A DNA stretch of 64,000 bases. Origin: Ruegeria arenilitoris. GTDB taxonomy: Bacteria; Pseudomonadota; Alphaproteobacteria; Rhodobacterales; Rhodobacteraceae. Location of the stretch: positions 62,001 through 126,000 of the forward strand of contig NZ_WQHP01000004.1 of assembly GCF_013035315.1 (NCBI RefSeq), written 5' to 3'. The position numbers and the translations under genes were made by a program. The notes beneath the pieces are model-generated. The model saw only the letters and a program-made list of their open reading frames with translations, was not told where the DNA came from and ran no database searches. Positions 29,428 through 38,282 of this stretch are shown one piece after another; positions within the stretch are counted from its first letter, which is position 1; every line of letters begins with the position of its first letter.

Positions 29428-30753
29428 TCAGATGGCCTCTCTGACCCGTTCAGCAAGCGCCATATCGCGGCGCACCCGCCCATAGGCCTGTGCCATGGAT
29501 GTCAGAGTATGCGGCTGGCATCCGATCTCGGACAGGCAAGAGGCATCGACAACCCGCACACGGCCATGAAAAGCTGTCTCAACGGCTTGATCCACGGGCT
29601 CTTTCCCGGTGCCCAGTGTCAGGTTGTGATAGTGAAACCCTTGCCCCGGCGCGGTAATGCCCAGATTGTGGCGCACGCGATGTGACGCGAGCCAGCGCAA
29701 AAGTCCCTGCAAGGCCTCATCCTGATCGGGATCAGGCACGTTCGTCGACTCAATCGGTCCCTGATCCGTCCGATAGCGAAACTGCACATATGTCTTACGC
29801 GTCCAAATACGCACCGGCTGGACAAAATCAATGAAACGTCCCATGCGCCATCCGCGCAGACGCGGACCCAGGCCCAGGGTCGTTGTCACCAAGCTGACCG
29901 GCGCTTGTGACACGGCATAGACAGACGCGAACATATCGCAGCGCCCTTCATGCCTCTGTTTGAGCGTCAGGGCGTTGAAATTGCCTCGGTTCATGTAATC
30001 TCGTGGCGACCCCAGCGCGCGGCCAAGCCCAAGACAATTGATGGTATAAGGCGCGTGGTCCAAAAATCCGATCTCGGCAACCTGCGGCAGGCTGCGCGCC
30101 AGCAAGGTCGCCGTGCCCAGAACACCGGCGGCCAGAAAAACGCGCCGCGCCCGAATCTGCGTGCCGTTGTCCAGTGACAGGCTGACAGATTGCTTATCGT
30201 TCTCGATCCGTTGAACCCGACCCGCGCGCACCTCAATCTGAGCGATTTCCGATAGGCGGTTTTCAACGGCCTGTGCCATCGCCCTCAGGCCGCTATCCGG
30301 TTCATCCTTGGTTCCGACCAAGAGGCGTGGCGCGCTTTGTTCAAGCCCGTCGTCCAGCTGTTCTTTGCGGACACCGCCAATCACGTGCAGGTCGCCTTGC
30401 ACAGCGTCGCATGCGGCTTTGTACTCTGCCCAGGATCGAAGGAAATCCCCCTGCCCCCAAGGATCGTCACTGTCATAGACTTGCAGTTGTTTGCCCCAGT
30501 AGTTGGCAAGCCCACCTATCTCCGCCGCGACGAACATGGGAGGCGCGTCACCGGAAACATCCGTGCGCTCGGCTAGACAGGCCGGTTGTTGCCGCTCATA
30601 AGCAACCGAGACGATCTTGGCCGGGCCACCTTTGCTTGGCTCGGACGCCGCACCAGTTACAACCACGACCGAACCGGAAAAGCCGCGCATGGCGGTCAGA
30701 GCAGCGTAACCAGCAGGGCCCGCACCAATCAGTGCGACGTCAAAAACTTTCAT
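29428..30753 (-). CDS. GMC-like FAD-dependent oxidoreductase
   Basis: A 441-residue flavoprotein with an N-terminal Rossmann FAD motif, VFDVALIGAGPAGYAALTAM, a second 'RARRVFLAAGVLGTATLLAR' and the C-terminal GMC-type end 'VVDASCLSEIGCQPHTLTSM'. The last helix contains PHTLT, where the histidine is the position of the usual catalytic base. An internal 'ITAPGQGFHYHNLTLGTGKE' is HxxGT-like. Members oxidise alcohols or sugars; this one has no export signal, so it is cytoplasmic. The substrate is unknown. It is convergent with the DUF427 gene. Its upstream region is the long AT-rich gap. Confidence 0.8.
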   Translation of the reverse strand: MKVFDVALIGAGPAGYAALTAMRGFSGSVVVVTGAASEPSKGGPAKIVSVAYERQQPACLAERTDVSGDAPPMFVAAEIGGLANYWGKQLQVYDSDDPWGQGDFLRSWAEYKAACDAVQGDLHVIGGVRKEQLDDGLEQSAPRLLVGTKDEPDSGLRAMAQAVENRLSEIAQIEVRAGRVQRIENDKQSVSLSLDNGTQIRARRVFLAAGVLGTATLLARSLPQVAEIGFLDHAPYTINCLGLGRALGSPRDYMNRGNFNALTLKQRHEGRCDMFASVYAVSQAPVSLVTTTLGLGPRLRGWRMGRFIDFVQPVRIWTRKTYVQFRYRTDQGPIESTNVPDPDQDEALQGLLRWLASHRVRHNLGITAPGQGFHYHNLTLGTGKEPVDQAVETAFHGRVRVVDASCLSEIGCQPHTLTSMAQAYGRVRRDMALAERVREAI

Positions 30754-31343
30754 GATAAAAACCTTTGCCCGCCATCCATCGCTGATAGGACCCTTGGGTC
30801 ATAAATCGAGCTCTGCCCGGGAAGCGAGTAAACATAAAGAGGTGTTTGGTTTGAGAAATTCTGCTCACGTGCACGGGTGCGGCAAACTCTTGCGAAAAAC
30901 AAAATGAACGGAAAGCGGGATGCCGAAATCGCATTTTTAAGTGCCTCCGTTAACGAAAGTTCCAGTTCAAAAATAATTCAATGCCTTTATGTCGTTCAAG
31001 TTTCACGAATTTCGCCAAGCTCCAAAGCCAAAAAAAGGCGTGGCATGTCACTAAGGAAATTTCGGTCGTTCGCGGCAATATTAACCGATATTAACGAAAA
31101 AACCGCGTTTGGATCAAGAAATCGCAGTAAACGTGCTAGTTTCGCACCAGAATTGGGGGTGAGGTTTCACAGGCAAAAACCCGCCAAGAAATTCTGGTTC
31201 ATACGTATTTACGCCGGTTAACTTGGGAAAAATTCCCCAATTTCACGACTTCGTGCGGTGCTCACAATGTACTCACGCGGCTGTTGCATGCATTTGATCC
31301 GTCATGGGTGCAAACTGTCTTCAGTCATCATCCAGAGGGTGCC
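30754..31343. other. AT-rich intergenic region with regulatory-looking repeats
   Basis: About 590 bases without a convincing gene between the divergent GMC and DUF3179 genes. An open plus frame (30877-31221) has no Shine-Dalgarno sequence, a basic low-complexity product and no family features, so it is not called. The region contains TTAACCGATATTAACG (31081-31096), two TTAA half-sites spaced 6 rather than the CtrA-type 7, plus GTTAAC at 30951-30956. It also contains a near-palindrome, TTGGGAAAAATTCCCCAA, around 31222-31239. It likely contains both promoters. Confidence 0.5.
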
Positions 31344-32711
31344 ATGTCACTTACCCGCCGTCGTTTCGCAGGATCCGTTGGGGTCGGGCTGATACTGCCC
31401 GGCGCGCTTTCAGCTCAGCAAGATCCGGTTCTTGAAGCCGTACGCTCAACCTTGTTTGGCAGCACAACAGAGTTCGAAAAAGGCATGGCGTTCCTGCGAA
31501 AGCGAGGCAATCCGGACGTCGTTCCGGCCCTTCTGACCGGCATGCGATTTGCCCGGCGGCGCGGCGATGAAATCGCGCAGGTCATGCGCGATCTGACCGG
31601 GCAGACCATCGTTACTGATTGGTTCGACTGGATGCTGTGGCAGGAACGGAACCCTCAGATTATCCCGCACCCTTCGCTGATCCCGTTCAAGCGCGAGGTC
31701 CTGTTAGGGATCGACGCCAACTTTGACGTGTTTCTGAAGCCCGAGTATCTGCAACGCGACCGGATGAAGATCCGACTGGAGGAGATCGCCTGGGGCGGTG
31801 TGCGCAAAGACGGTATCCCGTCGCTGGATAACCCGGCGCTGATCCCGGCCGCGCGGGCAGACTATCTGAAAGACGACGATCTGGTTTTTGGCGTATCAAT
31901 CACCGGGGATGAACGCGCCTATCCGCTGCGGATCATGGGCTGGCACGAGATGTTTAACGAGGTGATCGGCGGTGTTCCGGTCGCCTTGGCCTATTGCACA
32001 CTATGCGGTTCGGGCATTTTGTTTGAAACGCAGGTACCTGGCCGTCAGAAACCATTCGTCTTTGGCTCATCCGGATTTCTGTACCGCTCGAACAAGCTGA
32101 TGTTCGACCGGCAGACGCACTCTCTTTGGAACCAATACACCGGCAAACCGGTCGTGGGTCCGCTAGTGAACAGCGGTATCGAGCTGAAACAACGTCCTGT
32201 TGTCATCACCACGTGGCAAAGCTGGAAGGCGTCTCATCCCAAAACTCAGGTTCTGTCCCGCAATACCGGGCACCGGCGGAACTATGGTTCAGGTGTGGTG
32301 TATCAAGAGTATTTTGCATCGCCCGAATTGATGTTCCCTGCCCTTGTGGATCAGTCTCATCATCAGCAAAAAGACTACGTGTTCGCCATCCGTCAGTTCG
32401 GCGCGGCCCGAGCTTGGCCGCTTGATGCTTTCAAACGGGCCCGGGTCATCAACGATGCGATTGCCAACAGGCCGCTGGTTTTGATCGGCAATGCAGACAA
32501 ACGCGCAGTGCGGGCCTATGAGCGAGGGGCACACAAATTTACCGCCGCAGACGGCAGCCTGATTGATGAGGCAGGACAGAAGTGGACCCTGACCGAAGAA
32601 GCCCTGATCGGACCGAATGGCGCGCAAATGCCCCGAATTGCAGGCCACATCTCTTACTGGTTTGCGTGGGACAACTACTTGGGTGACACCGCCACAGTCT
32701 ATCGACGTTAG
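31344..32711 (+). CDS. DUF3179 domain-containing exported protein
   Basis: A 455-residue protein that begins MSLTRRRFAGSVGVGLILPG, with a twin-arginine signal (RRRFAGS) and a cleavage-like ALSAQQD site near residue 25, so it is exported folded. The C-terminal two thirds carry the DUF3179 pattern: 'FGVSITGDERAYPLRIMGWH', 'FNEVIGGVPVALAYCTLCGSG', and the later 'VLSRNTGHRRNYGSG'. The CTLCGSG motif has the conserved cysteines. The function of the family is unknown. The start at 31344 follows GAGGG. The last 4 bases overlap the stop of the convergent ClC gene. Confidence 0.88.
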   Translation: MSLTRRRFAGSVGVGLILPGALSAQQDPVLEAVRSTLFGSTTEFEKGMAFLRKRGNPDVVPALLTGMRFARRRGDEIAQVMRDLTGQTIVTDWFDWMLWQERNPQIIPHPSLIPFKREVLLGIDANFDVFLKPEYLQRDRMKIRLEEIAWGGVRKDGIPSLDNPALIPAARADYLKDDDLVFGVSITGDERAYPLRIMGWHEMFNEVIGGVPVALAYCTLCGSGILFETQVPGRQKPFVFGSSGFLYRSNKLMFDRQTHSLWNQYTGKPVVGPLVNSGIELKQRPVVITTWQSWKASHPKTQVLSRNTGHRRNYGSGVVYQEYFASPELMFPALVDQSHHQQKDYVFAIRQFGAARAWPLDAFKRARVINDAIANRPLVLIGNADKRAVRAYERGAHKFTAADGSLIDEAGQKWTLTEEALIGPNGAQMPRIAGHISYWFAWDNYLGDTATVYRR

Positions 32712-34393
32712 GAGTGCTCCTCGGCCGCAGTGGCGGCCAGTGCTCTGTTGTACGCCTTTAGCGCATCGATATGGTACAGCGCGCCAACCGGTTTTTCCGT
32801 GCCGTCCGGCTTTACGATAACGACCGGAATACACGGGATGTCGTCTCGGTCGAAATAGGGCATCGCGGCCTCAAGCGTCGCGCTTGCAGCAACACACAAA
32901 CCTTGCTCAATAAGCTCGTTCGCCTGCTCTTCGGTGATCGAGCGTGGATCGCCAAGCGGCCGCATGACGGCCCCTGCGCGCAGCATGGCCAGAAGGTAGG
33001 CTTGCGGCCCGGCTGCCAGATGTACGTTTCGGCGTTCCAACTGCGTCAGGAAGAATGACCGGTCCACAAGCCGCGAGGCCAGCGCCGTCGACATCGAGAC
33101 CGACACCATCACGGCCAGACCAATCTGCCAGTCTCCGGTCAATTCAAAGACGATCATCGTTGTCGAAATCGGCGCCCCCAGGACGGCAGCAGCCACAGCT
33201 CCCATCCCTGCAAATGCATAGAGCGTGTGGGTGCCCGACACATCCGGCAGCAGTCCGGTCGCAATCAAACCAAAGGCCAGCCCCGTTAACGCTCCGATCA
33301 TCAGCGAGGGCGAAAACACTCCGCCCCCCATGCGCCCACCCATGGTGATCGCGACGGCGACCGTTTTGATCACGGCGAACAAGATGGCAAACGTCAGGGT
33401 CAGGTCACCAGTCAGGGCGCGGATTGTCGTCTCATAACCCACACCGATAATGTGCGGGAACCAGATCGCCAGCAGCCCCAGCATCGCGCCCGAAACCGCC
33501 GGGCGCAGCCAACGCGGCAAGGCAAGCCGGTTTTGGATATGGTTGCCGATATCCTCGGCAAAAAAGATTGACCGCATCAACAGCAGCGAGACCAGACCGC
33601 AGATCAAACCGAGGATCAGAAAGGCGGGTAACTCTACGTAGAACTGCAGCGAACCCGGCGTATCCAGCACAAACTCGGTCACGTCGCCATATTCCAATCG
33701 GTTGATCACGGTCCCAGCGACCGAGGCGATGACGATAGGTGCAAAGGCGTGAACAGCGAAGTGACGCAGCACGACCTCAAGTGCGAACAGAGCCCCCGCG
33801 ATGGGTGAGTTGAAGCTGGCCGATACAGCCGCCGCCACAGCGCAGCCCAACAGATCGCGCCCGGTGATCCCATCGGCGTGAATTCGGTTGCTGACCCATG
33901 TAGAGATCACGCCGGCCATATGCACAACCGGCCCTTCTCGACCCGTCGATCCACCGGTGCTGAGTGTGATGAGCGAGGCAAAGAAGGACGCGATACCCGC
34001 CTTACCTTCGACCCGGCCATCTGTCAGCGCGGCCCCTTCGATCACGTCAGCAACAGACCGTACGCGGCCATCGTCGGTGAACTTGTGCAGGATGACCCCA
34101 ACGATCAAGCCGCCGATGATGGGAATGATCAGAATGAGGAACCAAGGCAGCTTTTCAGCGTGGCTGTGCAGCAGCAATATATCATCCGTGTCATAGACAT
34201 AGGCCTGCAATGACCGGATCGCTTTGCGGAACCCTAGCGCCATGAAACCAGCGGCGATACCAATGGCCAGAGCGATGAACCAGAACTGTATCTGGCTGGG
34301 TCCACGCCTCAGCATTACCCGCCAAGCGTCCTTAATCGCGGCCAGAGCCTGATTCAGCTGGTTACGCAGAACAGTGCGGGTTGATTGGGTCAT
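32708..34393 (-). CDS. ClC-type chloride channel/antiporter with CBS-like C-terminus
   Basis: A 561-residue inner-membrane protein with about ten hydrophobic helices and the ClC signatures GSTGREGPVVHMAG (anion-binding filter) and 'GGRMGGGVFSPSLMIGA'. The C-terminal 130 residues are soluble and CBS-like (ITEEQANELIEQGLCVAASA, then 'FDRDDIPCIPVVIVKPDG'). The filter's GSxGREGP glutamate (gating Glu of exchangers) is present as E of REG, so an H+/Cl- exchanger is plausible. GAGGG precedes the ATG. It is monocistronic. Confidence 0.92.
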   Translation of the reverse strand: MTQSTRTVLRNQLNQALAAIKDAWRVMLRRGPSQIQFWFIALAIGIAAGFMALGFRKAIRSLQAYVYDTDDILLLHSHAEKLPWFLILIIPIIGGLIVGVILHKFTDDGRVRSVADVIEGAALTDGRVEGKAGIASFFASLITLSTGGSTGREGPVVHMAGVISTWVSNRIHADGITGRDLLGCAVAAAVSASFNSPIAGALFALEVVLRHFAVHAFAPIVIASVAGTVINRLEYGDVTEFVLDTPGSLQFYVELPAFLILGLICGLVSLLLMRSIFFAEDIGNHIQNRLALPRWLRPAVSGAMLGLLAIWFPHIIGVGYETTIRALTGDLTLTFAILFAVIKTVAVAITMGGRMGGGVFSPSLMIGALTGLAFGLIATGLLPDVSGTHTLYAFAGMGAVAAAVLGAPISTTMIVFELTGDWQIGLAVMVSVSMSTALASRLVDRSFFLTQLERRNVHLAAGPQAYLLAMLRAGAVMRPLGDPRSITEEQANELIEQGLCVAASATLEAAMPYFDRDDIPCIPVVIVKPDGTEKPVGALYHIDALKAYNRALAATAAEEHS

Positions 34394-34493
34394 TGGCCCT
34401 CGGGGATCACGTCTTTCCCCTTAGTAAGCCACGGAGCGCCCTGATAAAAGTGAGATCGCGACGGTTTGATTATCGGAAAGCGTCACAAAAGCC

Positions 34494-36143
34494 TCAGGCA
34501 TCTAACAGGGCCCGGGCGGCGGCTCGGGCTTCGTCTGTAATGGTGTCGCCTGCGACCATGCGCGCGATTTCGTCCACGCGGTCAGGATCGGCCAGCGGCA
34601 CAACGGTGGACAGCGTTTGTCCATCGGTGACCTGTTTCTGTACTCGCCAGTGATGTGCCGCGCGGGCTGCCACTTGCGGCGAATGCGTGACGACCAGAAC
34701 CTGCCCGCCCTGCGCCAGCGCGGCCAGTCGCCGACCGACCGCATCCGCGGTCGCACCACCGACGCCACGGTCGATCTCATCAAAAATCATCGTGCGGGCG
34801 CTGTCATCCCCGGCCAGACAAACCTTAAGCGCCAGCAGAAAGCGGCTGAGTTCACCACCCGAGGCGATCTTGTTCAGTGGTCCTGACGGTGCACCAGGAT
34901 TGGTCGCGACGGTGAAGGCCACGGCGTCGATCCCTTCCGGACCAGCATCCGCAGAGGCAATCTCGGTTCGGAACACCGCGCGCTCCATCTTGAGCGGAGC
35001 GAGTTCGGCCATAACCGCGGCATCCAACTGCCCGGCCGCTTTTTGTCGCGCAGCGCTCAAACTCGCTGCGGCGGCGTCATAAGCCGATTGTGCTGCTTCT
35101 ACGGCGGCACGTTGATCCGCCAAATCTGCGTCCCCGGCATCCAGCCGGTTCAGGCGGTCCCGCAACGTATCAGCAAAGGAACCCAATTCGTCGGGCGCAA
35201 CATCGTGCTTTCGGGCCAGTGCGCGGATGGCAAACAGGCGTTCTTCGGCCTGCTCCAATTCCGCCGGGTTAAAATCCAAGGCCTGTAAGCATGCGTTGAC
35301 CCCGTCCTGCGCCTCGCCCAGTTCAATCAGCGCACGTCCAAGGGCCGCTATTGGCTCTTCCAATTGGCCGCCCGCATTGTCCGAAACACCCTCAAGCCAG
35401 CGAACGGCGTCCGCCATGGCCCCCTCGGCCCCGTCCCCGCCCAATAGGGCAAAAGCGCGGGCGACATCGTCGCGGATGCGTTCGGCCGCCTGCATCATGC
35501 GGCGGCGGGCATCCAGTTCCGCGTCCTCGCCCGGCTGCGGATCAAGCTTGTCCAGTTCGGAAACCGAGTACCTCAGAAACTCTTCCTCCGCGCGCATCGC
35601 CGCGAGGGTTTCTTCGGTTTTCGCAAGCGCCTTTCGCGCGCGGGACATCTCGGACCAGGTGGATCGAACCTTGGCCAGATGATCCCCAACGTCGGCGTAT
35701 TCATCCAGCATGGCGCGGTGGCCGCGCTGGTTCAACAACCCGCGATCATCATGCTGGCCGTGCAATTCGATCAGCGTTTCGGACAACGCACGCAGCACCT
35801 CGCCAGAACAGCGGCGGTCATTGACCCAGGCTGTTTTCCGTCCCTCCGCCGTATTCACACGACGCAGGATTAATTCCTCGCCTCCGGGCAAGCCAGCCTC
35901 GGCCAGGATCGCATGCGCTGGGTGGTCTTCGTACAACTCGAACTCGGCAACCACTTCGCCCTGCGCGGCGCCTTGGCGAACCAATTCAGCCCGGCCGCGC
36001 CAGCCCAAAACGAACCCCAGAGAATCCAAAAGGATCGACTTGCCCGCCCCGGTTTCACCGGTCAAAGCATTCAAGCCCGGCTGAAACGTCAGTTCCAGCC
36101 GGTCGATGATCAGCATGTCGCGGATATCGAGGGCGCGCAGCAT
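34494..36143 (-). CDS. recN: DNA repair protein RecN
   Basis: SMC-like double-strand break repair ATPase (549 aa, E. coli 553). Walker A is GETGAGKSILLDSLGF near residue 29 and the C-terminal ABC-type half ends with 'MIFDEIDRGVGGATADAVG' (Walker B/signature region), separated by two coiled-coil arms (about 150-370) rich in alanine, glutamate and arginine. The ATG is followed by MLRALDIRDMLIIDRLELTF, typical of RecN. It lies 35 bases after bamD in the same direction and is probably the last gene of the envelope block. Confidence 0.96.
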   Translation of the reverse strand: MLRALDIRDMLIIDRLELTFQPGLNALTGETGAGKSILLDSLGFVLGWRGRAELVRQGAAQGEVVAEFELYEDHPAHAILAEAGLPGGEELILRRVNTAEGRKTAWVNDRRCSGEVLRALSETLIELHGQHDDRGLLNQRGHRAMLDEYADVGDHLAKVRSTWSEMSRARKALAKTEETLAAMRAEEEFLRYSVSELDKLDPQPGEDAELDARRRMMQAAERIRDDVARAFALLGGDGAEGAMADAVRWLEGVSDNAGGQLEEPIAALGRALIELGEAQDGVNACLQALDFNPAELEQAEERLFAIRALARKHDVAPDELGSFADTLRDRLNRLDAGDADLADQRAAVEAAQSAYDAAAASLSAARQKAAGQLDAAVMAELAPLKMERAVFRTEIASADAGPEGIDAVAFTVATNPGAPSGPLNKIASGGELSRFLLALKVCLAGDDSARTMIFDEIDRGVGGATADAVGRRLAALAQGGQVLVVTHSPQVAARAAHHWRVQKQVTDGQTLSTVVPLADPDRVDEIARMVAGDTITDEARAAARALLDA

Positions 36144-36178
36144 CGGGTCTTAGCGTCCCACCCCTTTGGCCATGGCGA

Positions 36179-37021
36179 TTACAACCACTCACCCTTGATC
36201 GTCTGGCGGTAGATCGTGCTGAGCCAGTTGTTGCCGCGGCTCTTCAGATCCAGCCCACGCGACGTCAACAGTTTGTAGCCTGCATCGTACCATTCGGACG
36301 ACTGGTAGTTGTATCCCAGAATAGCCCCGGCCGATTGCGCCTCGTCCACCAGACCCAAGGCAAGGTAGGCCTCAATCAGACGGTACAGCGCTTCTGCGGT
36401 ATGAGAGGTGGTCTGGAAGTCTTCGACCACGACCCGGAACCGGTTTATCGCCGCAGGGTAGTGATCCTGACGCAGATAATAGCGCCCGATCTCCATCTCT
36501 TTGCCAGCCAGATGGTCGAAGGCCAGATCGAACTTCAAAACCGCCGAGGTCGCGTACTCACTGTCGGGATAAACCTCGATCACGGTGCGCAAGGATTGCA
36601 GCGCCTGAAAGGTCAGCCCCTGATCGCGCCCGACCTCGTCAATCTGGTCATAGTAGCTGAGCGCCAGAAGGTACTGCGCATATGCTGCGTCTTCGTCTGC
36701 AGGGTAGAAATCGATGTATCGCTGTGCTGCAGCACGGCTTTCTTCGTAATTCCTGTCTGCATGATACGAGAAGGCCTGCATGATCAGCGCGCGCTTAGCC
36801 CAATCGGAATAGGGATACAGGCGTTCGACCTCAGAGAAATACCACGCCGCATCGTCCGAACGATTCTGCGACAGCTCAAACTCGCCACGCGTGAAAATCT
36901 GTTCGGGGGTGAACCCTTCCAGGTTCTGATCGCGGTCTGCGCCTTTCCCAGCGCACGCCGTCAAAACTGCTGTCAGAAGAATCGCGCTTGCGAATCTGAC
37001 TGCCGCTTTGGTGCCAACCAT
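36179..37021 (-). CDS. bamD: Outer membrane protein assembly factor BamD
   Basis: Lipoprotein (280 aa) of the BAM complex, which inserts beta-barrel proteins into the outer membrane. The N-terminus MVGTKAAVRFASAILLTAVL ends in a lipobox, LTAC, near residue 22. The mature part has the TPR array seen in BamD: 'LYPYSDWAKRALIMQAFSYH', 'YPADEDAAYAQYLLALSYYD', 'VIEVYPDSEYATSAVLKFD'. The start at 37021 has AGGCGG; the longer frame to 37084 is leader. It sits between lpxC and recN in the same orientation. Confidence 0.95.
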   Translation of the reverse strand: MVGTKAAVRFASAILLTAVLTACAGKGADRDQNLEGFTPEQIFTRGEFELSQNRSDDAAWYFSEVERLYPYSDWAKRALIMQAFSYHADRNYEESRAAAQRYIDFYPADEDAAYAQYLLALSYYDQIDEVGRDQGLTFQALQSLRTVIEVYPDSEYATSAVLKFDLAFDHLAGKEMEIGRYYLRQDHYPAAINRFRVVVEDFQTTSHTAEALYRLIEAYLALGLVDEAQSAGAILGYNYQSSEWYDAGYKLLTSRGLDLKSRGNNWLSTIYRQTIKGEWL

Positions 37022-37148
37022 TCCGCCTATCCTTGTCGTATTACTTGACGGGGTTATGCCCCGGATTAGGCCATGGTCTAGCACATATAATTCCGGTGCA
37101 AAACGCCTTATGCGCCCAATGGCAGAATTGTCGTCAGAGTTGATCCAA

Positions 37149-38069
37149 TCAGGCGACTTCCGGGATTTCGTCCCAGACCAGCCCCTGCCCCGGCAGACGC
37201 GCAGCCTGTTCGGGTGTGCACAGGATCGGACGCACCGCGCCGGGCGTTTCGAACAATTTGCGCAGCAGCGTGTTCGTCATAGCGTGACCTGACTTGTCCC
37301 CAGTGAAGTGACCAAGAATCGGTCCACCCGCCAGATAAAGGTCTCCCAAAGCGTCCAGCATCTTGTGGCGCACGGCTTCATCTGCGTGGCGGAAACCGCC
37401 CGGCGTCAGGACTTCGTCACCCTGAACAACGACCGCATTTTCCAGCGTCCCACCCAAGGCGAGACCGTTTTCGCGCATCGCTTCAACGTCTGTGCGACGG
37501 CAGAATGTCCGGCAATCGGAAAGCTCACGCGCAAAGGAACCGTTGCGCATGTCCAGACGTTTGGTCTGGCTGCCGATGGCGCTGTCTTCAAAGTCGATGT
37601 GGAAATCGATGATCAGACCGTCTGCGGGTGCAATTGATGCGCTTGCGCCCTCGCGTGTGGCGGTGACCGGTTTCAGAACTTCGTACGCTAGGACCGGGCT
37701 GGCTTGACGGCGCACACCCTTGGAAACGATACCGCGCACGAAATCGATCGACGACCCATCCATGATCGGAACTTCGGATCCGTCGATTTCGATCAGAGCG
37801 TTGTGGACACCGCAACCGGCAAGCGCGGCCATGATGTGTTCGACCGTAGAAACTGACACGTCCGCGTCATTGACCAATCGGGTGCAAAGCGGGGTGCGCT
37901 CTACAACGTCGTAAATCGCAGGAATGAGGGCGTTGCCCAGCTCGATATCCGTCCGCTTGAACCAGATGCCGTGACCGGCAGCTGCCGGTTTCAGGACCAT
38001 CGTCGCAGGCTTGCCGCTGTGCAGCCCGATGCCTTTAAACGTGACCGGAGATTTGAGCGTATGTTGCAA
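37149..38069 (-). CDS. lpxC: UDP-3-O-acyl-N-acetylglucosamine deacetylase
   Basis: Zinc deacetylase catalysing the committed step of lipid A synthesis. With a TTG start at 38069 (GAGG five bases upstream, then QHTLKSPVTFKGIGLHSGKP) the protein is 306 aa, matching E. coli (305). The longer open frame from 38141 also starts at TTG and adds 24 residues that are not part of the family. Zinc ligands are in 'VSTVEHIMAALAGCGVHNAL' (His), 'VRHKMLDALGDLYLAGGP' (His, Asp) and 'ILGHFTGDKSGHAMTN'. It lies downstream of ftsZ, beyond a terminator. Confidence 0.95.
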   Translation of the reverse strand: MQHTLKSPVTFKGIGLHSGKPATMVLKPAAAGHGIWFKRTDIELGNALIPAIYDVVERTPLCTRLVNDADVSVSTVEHIMAALAGCGVHNALIEIDGSEVPIMDGSSIDFVRGIVSKGVRRQASPVLAYEVLKPVTATREGASASIAPADGLIIDFHIDFEDSAIGSQTKRLDMRNGSFARELSDCRTFCRRTDVEAMRENGLALGGTLENAVVVQGDEVLTPGGFRHADEAVRHKMLDALGDLYLAGGPILGHFTGDKSGHAMTNTLLRKLFETPGAVRPILCTPEQAARLPGQGLVWDEIPEVA

Positions 38070-38235
38070 ACTGAACCTCGATGAGTGGTGTCCGACCTGA
38101 GCGGGCCGTGTTGGACACTCAGTTAAGGAAGCAGGCGTCAAGGCTCAACTCACTCTTTGTAACCGAATGAAACATGTATGTAACAGATCGGCAAATCCCT
38201 GCTTACACCCCATTAAATAACTGTAAATCAAAAGA

Positions 38236-38261
38236 AAAGGGCCGCCATTTGGCGACCCTTT
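38236..38261 (-). terminator. Intrinsic terminator of ftsZ
   Basis: Stem AAAGGGTCGCC / GGCGGCCCTTT (minus strand, one mismatch), 4-base loop, followed by TTCTTTTG, 22 bases after the ftsZ stop codon. It should separate the ftsZ transcript from lpxC, though readthrough is possible. Confidence 0.8.
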
Positions 38262-38282
38262 GCAATCATTTTGTTACCGCGA

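Noticed and set aside
30877..31221. Open plus frame of 114 codons in the AT-rich gap
   Set aside because: It has no Shine-Dalgarno sequence, no family resemblance, and a basic, low-complexity product; not enough for a gene call.
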